The notes under the pieces were generated by a model. That model was not told the origin of the DNA. It was given only the letters and a program-made list of their open reading frames with translations, and did not search any database. From Gymnorhina tibicen (taxonomy: Eukaryota; Chordata; Aves; Passeriformes; Artamidae), in assembly GCA_013399875.1 (NCBI GenBank), contig VXAZ01009672.1:496001-560000 (forward strand): a DNA stretch of 64,000 nucleotides. The letters run 5' to 3'. Each line of letters opens with the position of its first letter. The first letter of the stretch is position 1. Below are positions 1-13,014 of this stretch, piece after piece. The position numbers and the translations under genes were made by a program.

Positions 1-2884
1 CTCTAGCTCCTTGGTCTCATCCTCTGTCTCAAGCTGGGTTTAATGGTTATGCAGTTGGCAAAGACTCTCAATCCAATCAGTTCCATGCTCATCACATTGA
101 CCTTGGAATGGCTGTCACTGTGCAGGTGCATGAGCACTAATATGAGGTTAGGGAAATGGAGGTGCCACATTCCATTATAGAGATGGGAGAGCTGTTGTGT
201 GAATATCAGATGGTGGTAAGGACTTGGATGCCCACGTTATCATTTAAAATGTTCGTGCTGACGGGTCTCTGTGGACGTTGTGAATAAAAAGACTCCTGTT
301 CATGCCATATGACGAGTGGCATATATGCATAAAAATGCATATATCTACTCAGTAAATGAGTTGTGTGTGTTTGGCACCAGTTAAGATTAGTGAGGTGCAG
401 CCATTTACAAATGTCTCTTTGCTCTGTAAAAGCGTCCGTTTCCTTGGTAGTTGTTCTGCTTGTCAGCTGTTACTACAGTCTCTTCTGGGAGCTCTGGAGA
501 TATGAGGCAGTAAGGTCACGGCAATATGAATAAGTTATAGTGATGTGAAGTGAAATACGCTGCATCCAAGAGGAGATAATTTAAAGTCACCTAATTCTAA
601 AGGATAAGCTACTTCTCAGTTATTTTGGACAAAAGCATTCACATGTGCAGCTTGTAAGTTTGCATGGTAATCTGGTAGCTTTTCTGTGTAGCTATGTACA
701 TAAGAAGTCAGAATTTCCTCTTAATGGCATGTAGAAAATGAATAGAAAAGGAGTTGAAGAGTTGCCTGAAGATGTAATTCATGTCATAATAAATCCCACA
801 ATTTGACTGATAGAAGAACTGTGCTTGAACCCTAATGGCCAGGTTATTTATGGTAAGATTTTACTCTGCTGTGGTTTTTTTTTTGTTTGTTTGGTTTGGT
901 TTTGGCTTTCTTTTTGTTTTGGTTTTTTTGTCTTGGTTTTTTGTTTTGTTTTGTTTTTCATAAAACAGGGTGAGCATCTGGGAGGAAGAAGTTCTCAGGA
1001 AATGATAGCAATGCTGAGAAACTCAAATTCTGCCCACAAAAGACAATGGAAGTGGGGTGATTGAGTTATGCATTCTAGTAAGGCCCAGTTGTCTTGATTT
1101 TTACTGAGCAAGCCAAATTGTTGTCTTCCCTCCTTAAGAGATCATCCATAACAAACCAATAGCATCCCTTGACGTGCAGGAAGCTGAGTTGTCTTGATCC
1201 AGTTTGGATTCCCAGGTGCTATGCACTGGTGAAGACTGTTTTGGAACTTGAGGCTGTGTTCTTGAACTGCAACCTGCATCAGTTCAGCAGGCCTGGGATT
1301 TAGCACAGAACTTTGGGTATGTAGCTCCAACAGAGCATCTGTCACCTGTGCTGAAGACCATTTTGTTATGACAGATCACTGTGTTGTGTTGGTTTGTTGA
1401 GTTTTTTTCATTGAGTTACGATGAAGCTATTTTGAGGCTGATACCAGGTCGATCTGCTGAACATAGCAACCAATGATTTTTTTTTCCCTACCAAAATATT
1501 AGTATGCCTAATTTAAATTTCTGTGTGGCTTGAACTTTTTTGGGTTTTTTTCCTTTTCTTTAGGCTATGTTGATTCTTCAACTAACTTCCATTTAAATTT
1601 TGTGATATAGTTAAGTATTATTTTAGCACATATGAGAAATCACACTATCTGGTAATCTACCATAAAATGGCAAGCACTGCTGTCAGTGCTGTCGATCTAT
1701 ATGGTTCTCTTTTTCTCTTCTAAACTTTATTTGTGGTCCCTTGTATGCCATGGCCTGTGCACAAGAACCTAAACATGTGTTTTAAGACAGATTTAAGAAT
1801 AATGCTGGTTTGAGGGTATTAAATTAATCTGTTTCTTTATATAGCAGGCATGAAGTATATTACATATTTTTTCCAGGAAGAACCCAGGGGATTTTCTTTA
1901 ACCCCAATTCCCCACAAAAAAACCTAAATACTACTTTTGTTAAATATCTGGCTTGTGCCAGTTAGCTTTTACAACCTTAAAAGCCATAAAAATAAAACGT
2001 GTGTGTGTCGATCAATAGCTCCCATTGTTGGTTGTGTTAGTCCGAAATACTGTATCATGAGAAGTAACTGGGGGCCGGATGGGTGGGTAAGTTTCTTTGA
2101 CATCAACTCTTAACAAAGACAACTGGCCTAATGATAGGAATTATACTAAGCCATGAAAAAGTGTTGAAGGTAGTAGCAAAGAAGAGGGTATTTCTTGGAG
2201 GAGAAACTCACTCTATTTCTGGATTCCTGCTCCGTCTTCTGGTAAGGTGTAGAGACTTTACATCCCAGAAGAGCTGGATATGTGTGTATTTTCTTAATCT
2301 CTGAGAGCACCTACTGACAGGCATTCTTCTCACAAAGAGCTTACGGTGTTATGCTTGCAGAACCATTTCATGGGAACACAGCGCAGCTGCTGGACAACAG
2401 AAGTGACTGTAACAATCACCCTTTCATAGTGACTCTGTTTCGTAGTCTAGCAATCATTTACCTCAGGTTCAGGAAGTTTGTGTCTTCCTTATGGCACATC
2501 CCTTTGCCACAACCTGTTGGAACTGCAGCAAAGGAACGATAACAAGCCTGGTCAGGTGGAAGCTTTTCCGAGAAAGATGTGCATTCTTTTGCAGACCACA
2601 AGCAGAATACAGATCACCAGTGTTGCCAAAGAAAGCCCCAAAAAACCCCAAGCCAAAGTCATCTTGGGGTGTGTGAGTTGGAACAGAGCCTGCAAGGCGC
2701 GTGAAGTAATGCCTCCATTCTGCACAGCACTGATAACGCTGCTGCTGCAGCTGTAGCCTCACCTACTGCCTTTGGGCTGGGGCACGGCATTTCAAGGAAA
2801 AGGCAGATCAGCTGGGAAGTGCCCAAAAGAGAGCAGTGAGAAGAACTGGAGGTTTTGTAAATACAGTGTATTGTACTGTGCTAT
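1..2884. other. Gene-free stretch, unique sequence with a T/G tract
   Basis: I see no gene or recognisable young repeat here. The stretch is AT-rich with short poly-T runs and one T/G-only tract near 0.87-0.96 kb, listed separately. A good-looking acceptor (pyrimidine run ending TTCCAG) occurs near 1,875 but no donor of consensus quality follows within 100 bases. The open frames at 2.35-2.76 kb run on both strands, are short and resemble no protein I know. Confidence 0.6.
872..958. repeat. T/G-only low-complexity tract
   Basis: About 87 bases made almost only of T and G, with mixed TTTG, TTTGG and TTTTG units and a few C interruptions. It is strand-biased (G on the + strand), has no fixed period and no flanking target duplication that I can see. 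It is best described as low-complexity sequence rather than a microsatellite. Similar tracts recur near 6.1 and 13.0 kb. Confidence 0.8.
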
Positions 2885-3245
2885 TCAACGTAAAGAAGAG
2901 GCTGGAGATGGATCTTGACTGTAAAAAGCTGTTGTAGGAAAGAAAAAAACCCAACACATGCTCCCCTCTCCTCTGCCAAGCATATTCCCCAGTTCTGTTG
3001 TAGGTAGAAGAAAAAGTAGTGGCCTTCAACTATGCCAAGGAGGGATGATAGGTAAGTGAAAAAGATACTGTAATTGTCTAGGTAGGCAGTGGAATTTTTT
3101 GCTTGAGACCTCTACAACCACCTTGGACAAATATGCTGGGAATAATACAGGCCTGTGGTGCTGTTTCAGGGCAGAGATGTTGACCTCTCCTGAGGTCAGT
3201 GCTGTTCCTGGCTTGGTTCAATCTGTAATAGTGCAGAAGGTACCT
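2885..3245 (+). mobile_element. Old CR1/L3-like LINE 3' relic
   Basis: The stretch from the AAGAAGAGGCTGGAGATGG block through AGAAAAAGTAGTGGCCTTCA to GACCTCTCCTGAGGTC follows, in order, the 3' part of the old amniote CR1/L3 pattern as I remember it. That pattern is an 'agaagaggctg' block, a 'gacaagaagtagtgggctt' block, a 'gtctagataatac' block, and finally 'gatgacctctcgaggtccc'. Divergence is high and the ends are soft. Splice-like motifs inside it (an acceptor near 3,003 and a donor at 3,052) come with the repeat and are not evidence of an exon. Confidence 0.5.
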
Positions 3246-4119
3246 GAGTAATGGTTCTTGGTGTACATTAAGTAGCTTGAAGTCCCTGTACTAATTCGGG
3301 AGTCATGACTTGGGAAGTCTAAGCACACAGTCTTAAGGTGTGCAGATCTCTTGGATGTAGAGGCTCAGTGTGAGTGGGGTGTCAGAGATGACAAGAAAGT
3401 GTTTCCTCTGTCTTAATGTGCTGCACCTGGGAAGTGATAGCATATCTCCTGATATTGGCCAGATAATGTGCTATTCATCTCAATAGTTGACACTTTTTGG
3501 TGAGATGACATTCATGAACGTGTTCCAAAGAAAGAAGGAAGCAGTGCGTGTGAAACACGCTAAAGTAAGTGTGATAATAGATAAAATAACCACCTGGGCT
3601 GGTCACATCTGTGCCACAGTGTTGTGGAACAAACCCTCTCTTGTCTGGTTATCTTCCGTTTTCTCATTTTTGAGTTCAGTGTTCAGTCCTTGAAACAATG
3701 GCTTGTTTTGTACTAATGGAATTTAACTCTGCTCAGAAGGAGTTATGTGCTTTATATGATCGAGGAGGAAGCTGCTGATAGTTCCATACTGTCCAAATAC
3801 TACAAAAATGCTAGTTGATATTCAGAGAGAAATCCTATTTGGAGGACAACCACGCTCTTTTGGAATGGCTTTCAAAATACCTGAGTTTCACTGAAGAAGG
3901 TGTCCTTTATTTCCAAGCAGAATGTCCTTACTTGTAGTTCTTTCCTCCCAGCTGCAGTGCTTGGGCTAATTTGACTGGGATTTGATTGTCACTCATGTAA
4001 AATAATTCCTGTGAACTGGAAACCAAAGCAAAGCAGAAGTCTGCTCTTCTCCACAGCCAGGGTACTACCTATGCAGGCAGCAGGGTGTATGCACAGTGAG
4101 AGGTTGCTCTGAGGGCTCT

Positions 4120-4225
4120 CGAGGCTCAGATCTGTAGAATGGAGAGAATCATGTTTCCAGATCTAATGGCACTTTTAGGAAAGTAATTGGCAGAGCCAGG
4201 CACAGGACTTGGAAGCAGGTTCAGT
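4120..4225. repeat. Possible MIR-type SINE scrap
   Basis: The words CTCAGATCTGTAGAATGG and TTGGCAGAGCCAGGCACAGG resemble two parts of amniote MIR elements as I recall them: the 'ctcagtttccccatctgtaaaatgg' tail and the antisense 'ggcagagccaggaa' segment. The two point in opposite directions, so this may be chance or two separate scraps. Weak evidence, listed only so it can be checked. Confidence 0.2.
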
Positions 4226-6083
4226 TCACATTGAGCTGTTTAATCTTCTCCCCTCTGATGCCAGTGTGTGAAGATTTGTAACACATCTTGTCTTGTAACA
4301 TACTGCTGAGTCAAGTTTGCTTGCTTGGAAGAATTTGAAGTTGGTCCTTCCTCCTCAGAAACAGCCTTATTTTTGCTCTTCATCACATTCCTCACAGACT
4401 TTTCTTCCTCCTTGTCAACAAGTCATCTTTGGTTCTTTCCCTTTGTGACACACTGGTTCTGCATGTGCAGTCTGGGTCCTGAGGCACTGCCTCATGAAAC
4501 TGAATTCTCCATGGTGCCACTGGCAGGAGGAAAAACAAGTGAATGAGACATGTCTGTAGCAAAATACAAAATACTGAATCTTGAGCTGTGAAGCCATGAT
4601 GCTCCTGCCTGTTGTTCTGAAGCCCCATGGTTGTCTCATCAGACTACACCACCAACATTCATGGATATTGAGGGTGTCTCCCTCCAAGACCACTAATGAG
4701 CTAAAAATCAGTGTTTTAAGAGACCTCGTTTGAGTTGAATGTTTTGGCCATAAGTGACATAGGTGTCCTTTTCTGAAATCTATGTGTTTTAACACGGTGG
4801 TTCTTTGTACTTCCAGTAATTTTCTCCCTGATGTTAGGTATGGATAAATACATGCACTACTGCAATGTGTTTTGTTACAGCAGGAAGAATTAATTCAGAG
4901 GATTCTCTGGAAACAAGGCCCTTGGCACTGTGTGTTGTAGTGCTTAGTAATGGCTCTTGCTGCCTAACCTTGATAAAGTTATCTTCATGTTGGGGTTGGG
5001 GCAACTGGTTAATAGCTGATAGACTAAGTGATATCTGGGATGATTAATGGTGCTGGAAGGAAATGATATCATAAAGGTTTACTTACAAAATGCCACGCCT
5101 GACCAATTGGCAGCTACAGTGCTGCAGTCCTTTCTCCCTGCCATTCTGAAATTACTTTTGTGGTTAAAAAAATTGTTGGGATGACTAGGCTTGTTCCTTA
5201 TTCTTGTCACCCTGCTTTCCTTACAAGGATGAGAAGTGTCACCATTTGTATTGGTGGGCTGTGAAACACTGCTTGCTTCAGCAATATAGTATGTTTTAGT
5301 GAGCCCAGCAGTGACCACTTAAACCTAATTGGGTATGTGTGTTTCAAGGAGTTATTTCCTTGTAGTTAAAAAACAAACCACAGAGATGAATGTAAATACA
5401 GAACACTCTTGTTCTTTAGCTCTATCTGCATGTCATGCAGCTGCGTGTAGATGCTGCTTTGTTCAGGAACATGCTGTTCCTTTGATTACAAAATCTTGTC
5501 TCAGTTTTGGGGAATTTACAGGCTGAGGATCCAGCCCCCTCTGGCTTCTGTCACTAGAGTCTGGTACTAGTGCAGATGGAATGGGCTCTCCTTGCTGCTG
5601 TTTGAAGAGTGAGAGGCTAGAGGGGTGATGGCGAGGTTACTCCCATAGAAGTTCATCAGTATGTTTTGCTTTGTAGCAGAGGCTGTAATTGCTTGGAGCT
5701 GTTTGGGGTGACAGGCCAGCTGAAGAGTGTGAGGACAGCCAAACAGACCTGAACCCAGCCAGCCAGGACCTGAAGGGATGGTTACAGCAGATGCTTAGAG
5801 AAAGTATGAAGCACAGAGCAAATGTGCTCACCTTCCCCTTGGCAGACCCTCCTTGCATTCTGTCAGTCACTTTTAGAGACTTTGGTGGCAGCAGTTGTGA
5901 CCATGGTACCACCTTTAATAGCCACGGATGGATCTGCTCCACATAAACTTATTAATGCATTTTTGAACTCACTTTCATTTCTGCCGTCATGGGAACATAG
6001 GGAGGCTATTGGTGTTTGCTGGCAGTTCTTTAGTTTGGCTGTGAGTAAAAACATAAGCAAATACAAAGTTGCATTTGCTGTGC

Positions 6084-6138
6084 TGTGGGGGGTTTTTTTG
6101 TTGGGTTTTGGTTTTAGTGTGGGTTTGGGTTTTTTTTA
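6084..6138. repeat. T/G-only low-complexity tract
   Basis: A run of G and T with GGGTTT- and TTGGG-type words, for example TTGGGTTTTGG. It is not a (TTAGGG)n array, because the A is missing and the spacing varies, so I do not call it interstitial telomere sequence. Confidence 0.75.
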
Positions 6139-9100
6139 AGCCTGTAAAGGAATTGATATTACTTATTTTTGAGTGTATGTCTAGGCGTTCATTTTACAAA
6201 AACACCTTGGCTCTTGACTAATTAAAACAAAAATTTTTTTTGGTCAAGATGTCTTGAAAAGTTCAGAAGTCAAAAGTTCTTCCCTAAACAGAAAACACTT
6301 TCCTGCTAAAAATAAAAAAGCTTCTAGAAGAGGGAGGAGGCACTAAGAGTTTGGTACAGTTTAGAAGCCATCTTCTAACTTCATCTAGTGCATGGTAATC
6401 TATGACTTGAAACCAACAGTGGAGGGGTTTGTGGAACTTAAGATCCCCTTGTAACTGAAGAGAGAAGTGTGTCCAGATCCTCGTTTGCTGCCTGATGAGG
6501 TTAAGTGCTAAAATAGCAAAGGGGCACTCTCAGAAAGTGAAGCACTGTATTAGTACTGCAATAGTAACAGAAGCCCTGTCTTTCTAGCATTTATGCCAAA
6601 TGTGCAATTCATTTTTTGATAAAATTTGCACCTGACTTTCATCTTACATTGAGAGCATTGAGTTTTTCCTATTGATTTAGTTAACACTGCCTTTGTCTGG
6701 TCTCAAGTATGACTTCAGGAGTTGCTTCAAGTCTGCATTCTTTCACCCCGTTGTCTAAAATGGATTTTCTTTGCCAGTCAGTCTTTAAGCACAGATGTGC
6801 ATGCAGTCAGCCCAGCCTCATGGTTTTAGAGTTACTGTGCTGTCTGTAACAGGTATACGCCGATAATGTGTTGAGTCATGATGTTTCCAGCATGTGTGGC
6901 TTTAACATAAGTGTCCCCTGAGATAGTCTGGGTAAACTGTGTTATCAGAGACTCTACAAGGCACCCTGGCACGATAGAGCTGTGTGTGAAGCTCAGCATT
7001 CAGATACACTTGCTAGTTGGAGGGGTGGGAAGAGAAGGATAGAGGGAGCTTGTTCTGAGGTTGCCTGTGGTGCTGCTCTTGTTTTGTTGACAAAGAAGGA
7101 GCTTAATTCACTGGAGCTGTCAATCTGGTTGTTTTCAAGCATTGAAAGAAAACTCCTGTAAAATTGTGTGTAAGAGAGAGGAAAGGGAAAAAGAAACTAA
7201 GCAAGACTACTATTTTGATGAAAGATTGATGATATAAAAATCCCCCCACAATTGTAGTTGCTGACCTCCACACTGTATCTAGTAGAAAAGGGGAAAAGCA
7301 TACGCGTAAAAGGGAAGTATTGCTGGCATATTGGGTCGGAGCACTGTGTGCTAGGGAAAAAGTACACGATGATAGAATTGAACAACACCCTTTGTCCCTT
7401 GGTAGAAGTTTTCTTTTTCAAAACTGCCGCCTTTTAAAGCTTGTTTAATCTGTGGAGAAAAATAGTTTGTGCTACACCATTAGTTGTTCCTGGTTGCGTG
7501 AACTGCAAGTGGGAACTTGGGGCTATAGGAGGAAAAAAGATCTATTTGCAAGGGAATAAGCACTGGTTGAGGTTATGTTTTTTTGACTTTGTGGCTTGGT
7601 ATTTTGGTGTAACTTTCCTTCTGTCTCAAGAAATAGATCAAAGTCCAGGGACTTTGTTCAGCTTGAAGTGAATTTTGAAAAGAGTAGGTCTTTTTTGACC
7701 TTTTTCCTGAACCAAAATTTTAATATGCTTTGAATAGAAAGTACAGGCTTGCTGTAGTAGGGGGTTGAAACTCCATTTTGTTTTTCTTTCTCTTTCTAAT
7801 GTTATTTTAGGCCCTCAATTCTCAGCATCTGGGAGGATGTGTGCTTCAAATTTTGGTTTCTGGTTTTTTGGGCTTTTCTCTATGATTCAGTAGAGTGAGA
7901 AATCTTTGGTCATAGGCATCCACCAGTCTAAATTGCTTTTGTTTGGGACTAACTCAGTTTCAAGAACTCTCTAGCTAGTTTTCTTTCTGATTCCTTTGTT
8001 AGTGCAATGTGACTAGCTTTACTCTTTATGTATGCTATAGGACATTGATCTTCATCACTTTTGTTGCTTACTAGTGATGGATTGCCCATTTTCAACTAGC
8101 ATTGCACCTCAAGGTACAGCATTCTTTTGGATCAGAACTTGCTTTTTTCCATAAAAATAGTGGGTCTTGCTATTGTCTGGTCTAAATGTAATTTAAAGGC
8201 TCTCTTAGATATCTTTAAGTATCTGACAGTTTATCCTTGCTTCCAGATATTGTAATCAAACCACATGGATCTTTAGCATATAGCTCATGGCTCCCTGAAA
8301 AGGCTCTGGAGAGTAGAGAAGACTTTGCTTGATTAATGCTGGTCAGCTGCTGTGTTTTAATTGTGAATGTTTCTAAGAGGCTGGTGGGATGTAAGTGCTC
8401 ATTTGAGTCAAATAGGAGTGGAGCCCACAATGACTCAGCCCCACAATCCACTGTGAGGATTGAGAAGCGATTGAGTGAGAAAGGCATAGGGTCATCGGGG
8501 AGTTCTGTCTTTTTTCTCTAAGCAAAATAAGCTCAAGTGCATAGCAGAGAATTATGGTTGCAGCAGACTATCACTTCCAGGTGATAGTGCTGTGCTGACC
8601 ACCAGCTCCTGTAGTAAAAGTCTTTCCTGATTTTTGTGCTACTGCGTTCAGTGGTTTCCTGATCAGTGAAGGGCTGCATCTTGGCTCACAATAGGTATTG
8701 TTTGGGTGTGGGTTGGCACAATATTTTTGTGCTGTGATTTGATCCCTAGTTTGTCTTGAATAATCTATTAAAATGTAATGCTTAATCCCTTTCCTTTTTG
8801 GCAGGTTTTCCTTTAGTATTTTTGCAGTAGTAATGAAACAGCGTAGCTCTGCTTGCAAGAGAATCACTGAAGAAAAACAGTATTTTGGGATGTTTCTTTT
8901 TGCCTTTGGCTATAGAACAGAAAGAACAGCCAGAGGCAGAGTAGGTTGGACCTCCAGTCTGACACACTGTGTCTGTTCATATGTTAACAAATAACTTCCC
9001 CGATTTTCCCTGGTTCCTAGTTTCTCCTGTTTGCCATTGTGAAAAAGTTCTGTAGAAACACATATTGGGAAATTTCTTCAAACAGGGAAATATGTTTCTG

Positions 9101-11237
9101 AAATCACAGAACATGGTTAAAACATTTACTACAGCTAATATGTGTTTTTAAAGTCAGTTTGGTACCAGCAGACTGGAAAAGCATGTTTCTTCCCTGCCCC
9201 CTACCCCAAATTAGACTAAATGCAATTAAGAGACCTTAATTAAAATGCTTGGTTCGTAACTTGGGCAAGACTTGGGAAACAAAGTAATTTATTCTAAGAC
9301 AGCTTTACCATAGATTTCTTCTGGTGAAAAGCTGTTTCCTGATGTGTAAGATCAAGATCTCTAAATCTTGTTTCTTAGACAAATTAGATGGTGGACAAGT
9401 TCTTTGTACAAGTGCTTATTCCGGAAAAAGTAATCCTTGCATATGAATTAGGCTGAGATTCAGAAAAGCTCCTACTTTTTAAGGTGTTGAGTTTCTTTGA
9501 CCTTGGTGGGAACTGATCATGTTCACAGATTTTGGCCTAATCCAGCTCACTCTGAAGCTATTAGGAATCTCTGTAGTTGGATTCCTTGGGAACTGGATAT
9601 TCTGAACCGGTGTTGAGATTTTTTTTTTCTTTAAATGGAAAGCCTGAGAGACTTTGAATGGAATGGAAATTGAATTTGTTCATGTTGGCACAAGTTTGAT
9701 GGTGAATCTGGATCACCACGTGGATTTCTTTCACTGGCTTGTTCTTGTTTTGTTGTACCATAGCTACTGACAACAGGCACTTAAAAGATGTCATGGCTTG
9801 ATAACAACAATTGATGGCCAAGAATCAAAAAGGTGGTAGGTAGTAATTAAAATATGCAACCGTGATGCCATTGAAAGTACATGAAATGCCTGCTTGGCCC
9901 AGGGAAGTATCTGGTAGTGTAATTTGAAATTTGTTTTTGTAAGACCAAGTATAGTAATTGAGTTTCCTGTTACTTGTTAGTGCTGTTGTCGCCTTTTCTT
10001 ATGTTGACTGATATGTGGGTGTGAAAGCTCGCTGGCAGAATAGACTTTTAGCACACTTGCTGCTGGTAGTGAAACCTGAAACACAAAGTGTTTGTTTCTG
10101 GAAAATGTGCATGGTCCATGTGAAATCTCCCGGTTCCCTCTCCCTTTAAATTGAAGTAGATTGCCAGTTGTTTAGGGCTGATCCAGGCAGAACAGAGCAG
10201 CCTAGCAGTGCTGTTAATATTAAAAGGCTTGTGCTGGAGAATGTTTTTGGTTTAATATTTTTTGGTGTTTGAACAGGTAATGTCTGTGTGGGGCTGTTTT
10301 CAGCAGCTGCTTTGGCTTTGAGAGGATGATTGTTGGAGCCTTCTGTAAGAGCAGGGATGAAGGTTCTCTTTCAGTAAAACTTGACCTCCTTTTGATGAAA
10401 TAAAACTATTAAAAGGTTAACTTTTTCTCATTCTTTGTATGTCTTTGAAAGTGAATTTTTTTTCCCTGGCTTTTTTCCTCCTCTCCAACACTTTAGGAAA
10501 TTAAATTATTTATTTAAAATGCTTGTTGTCGTGTTGGATGCTTACAGGAACTCAGAGGTATTTCTGCAAGGCCAATCCCCAAAAAACCTGAGAGATGGAT
10601 CTTTCCTGCTGTACTGTAAGTGTATAGTTTGACTACGAGTTTTTGTAGCCTGCTGCCCAGACAGCTTTGAAATATGAGTAGAGTCTTAGATGTATGTAGA
10701 TGACCTGGGAACAATTGAAATGTGTTTAAATCTTGATGTCTTCCATGTATTCACTGGGATGGGGGTTGCACAGGGAGTTTCCAAATCAAGAAATACTCTC
10801 CTCTCCAAGAGAGACTAAAAACCCTTGAATCAGACATAGGCCTGGCAGCCAAAATAGGGTTGGTTTTTGGCTCAGTAGTAGGTTTCACTGTAACTTAAGT
10901 AAATTAGTGAATTTTCTAATATACTTTTTCTGCATGTCTGAAATAATACAAACCTGTCAAAATGCTGTTCAGTGGCTGAACATTGTATGTGTTGCACATA
11001 GATTATTGGATCTCGAAGAAGAGCCAGTGTGTGTATTACTTCATCTTGTTATTTGTCAGCAGCTCTTAATTTAAATTCAGCTATTCCAACACATGGTTCA
11101 AAATTAAAAACTAAAGTTGTTAAAATTTGTCTCCTTCTCATTGGTGATTTCTGTAAAGAAATATCATTGGATCTAGTTGTTGAAGATGCCAGCATACTTT
11201 AACAATTTTAGTTCATTCAACTGCTGTTCTCTTTCAG

Positions 11238-11276
11238 ACATATTTAGCTTATGAATGTTTTCAGTTCATATACAGA
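11238..11276 (+). other. Candidate 39-nt exon (low confidence)
   Basis: A good acceptor (CTGCTGTTCTCTTTCAG) precedes 39 bases that are open only in frame 0 and read TYLAYECFQFIYR, followed by the donor AGA|GTAAGT. The length is a multiple of three. I do not recognise the peptide. Pseudo-exons of this quality are common in large introns, so this stays a candidate. Confidence 0.2.
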
Positions 11277-11742
11277 GTAAGTTACTCAGTTTTTGCCAAG
11301 CTAAGATTTCATCTTCTTGCATTGACTTTCCTAACTTGGTAACTTTAATTTGTGGTGAAAATAAAACTATGGTTTGAAAAGCAAAGAGGAGAGAAGGAGT
11401 CAGGGGGCTATGTACCAATCCGGTGCAGAAGAGACAGTGATAGTGATGAGGATTGTTTTCTTGCTTACATTTTTCTGTACTTCTTGTGTGGCTGCCGGAA
11501 TTCCAAGAAGGCCCTTGTAACTCTGTAGAGCAAGCAATTGCCATTTTCCAAGTGCATGTGAAACCTGCACGGGAAAATGAAAACTCTGGAATCTACAAAT
11601 AAATTTCAGCTCGAACATAAACCTGCTGAGGCTAATGGGAATGTTTACCTAACACAGGAAATTTGGAAAAAAATATCCCCCAAAGTAGGAGTCTCTTATT
11701 CTTCTTATAGCAGTTTATCTATGAAGGTGATATATAACTTAC

Positions 11743-11757
11743 TCATCTAGCTGTGAA
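11743..11757 (-). other. Candidate 15-nt microexon, minus strand (low confidence)
   Basis: On the minus strand a long pyrimidine tract, the complement of the AG run at 11,760-11,784, ends in TAG. Fifteen bases follow and then the donor TGA|GTAAGT. Microexons typically need such a strong tract, but the tract here is a simple repeat, so chance is the leading explanation. One frame is open (SQLD plus partial codons). Confidence 0.12.
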
Positions 11758-11759
11758 CT

Positions 11760-11784
11760 AAAAAAAAGAAAGAGAGAGAGAGAA
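11760..11784. repeat. Short A-rich / (AG)n run
   Basis: An A run followed by six or so AG units. It directly abuts the 23-bp palindrome at 11,786-11,808. Confidence 0.8.
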
Positions 11785-11785
11785 A

Positions 11786-11808
11786 TAATCACTTCTCAGA
11801 AGTGATTA
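11786..11808. repeat. Perfect 11-bp-arm palindrome with 1-base centre
   Basis: Arms TAATCACTTCT and AGAAGTGATTA are exact inverted complements around a single C. The flanks continue the tendency (AG run on the left, TTTTCTTT on the right). It could extrude as a hairpin or be a dyad protein-binding site; nothing else in the sequence supports either. Confidence 0.85.
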
Positions 11809-12950
11809 ATTTTCTTTCACATCTGTATATTGTTTATTGGGACTGGCTCTTCAGGAAGTCTGCACTCCTCTGTGTTTATTCTGCACAGTTTTACTTGTAT
11901 TAAACATCTGAAAGGCTCAAATGATTGGCTGGTTAAGGGTTGTATCAGCAGTGTAACAGCTTGGTTTTGTCATGCTTATTTAAAAATTAAAAGATCAGGT
12001 ATGGTCTGCAGTCTTTTTTTCTAAAAGAAGCTGCTGTTCACCGTTGTACCAAGAAACTATTTTTTCCTTTCTAAATGAGGCCTGGAGCTCCTAGGAAATT
12101 TGAAGACTGAAGAGTTATTTTCTGAAATAGAGGATCATTTGATGCATCTTCTAAAATGATGTTTGAGAAATAGCACCATACCTCTTTGCAGTGACCAGCA
12201 AGCAGCACACAGCTGTGTTTCAGTCTTCCTTTACAGGTGAGGATATAGCTGTGTGAACCTCTGGCCTCAGATCCCATCCTAACAGTGAAAGTGGAGCAGT
12301 GTAATCTAAACACTCCCAAGTGAAAAAAAGGGGGCAGTTAATTTACTTTAGAAGAAGGTTGGTATTTTAAGGTGAGCTCTTGTATGTCCGTTGTCTCAGT
12401 CACAGGACTGAAAACAGTGTATCTGCAGAAGAGTATGTTCAGTTAATCTCTGGGTATGTGAAGGTTTCAAGGAGTGCTCTCACGGGAAAGAATAAAATGC
12501 CAAACCAGAATGAAACCTTTCTAGACTACAAGGCCCTGTGCCTCCTCTCCTGGCTGCTTTTCAAATGGACAGCTGTGAGCCATATCTAGGAAAGAAGATG
12601 GGTATGGCGATCAGAGTGGGCTGCCTGCTGTGATGCCCTGAGCTGGTCTAAGCACCCTTCCTGATCCAACACAAGGGTCATGCATGTACTTAAGTTGGGA
12701 TGCTGTTTCTACTTCTTCTGAAGGAAGTTCATGTTGTTGAGTTGTCCTGGTGTGAGAGTGTTTTCTTTTTACCATGATTTTGTGAACTAGTACTGGCTTC
12801 TGAAACCGCATGTTTGCATCACGGAAAGGAGATCCTTACTGTGTGTTCTTATTTTATACTCAGATTGGCAGTGTGCCATAGATTTCCCATGCTGTTGATC
12901 TGTTGGAGAGTGCATTTCTGGTCTCTCTCCCTTGCTTCTCTAAGGTATGA

Positions 12951-13014
12951 TTTTTTTTTTTTGTCATTCGTTTGTTGGATTTTTGTGGGGTTTTGTTTGG
13001 TTTTTTTGGTTTTT
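12951..13014. repeat. T/G-only low-complexity tract
   Basis: A T run followed by TTTG, TTTTGG and GGGG words with only a few other bases. It lies about 120 bases upstream of the CR1 3' end at 13.13 kb but is not part of that element. Confidence 0.75.

Noticed and set aside
3004..3051. Exon-like segment with a TAG acceptor and a TAG|GTAAGT donor
   Set aside because: It lies inside an old CR1/L3 relic whose consensus explains these words, and the reading frame closes.
6084..6138. Telomere-like TTTGGG tract
   Set aside because: No TTAGGG units and no fixed period; low-complexity T/G sequence.
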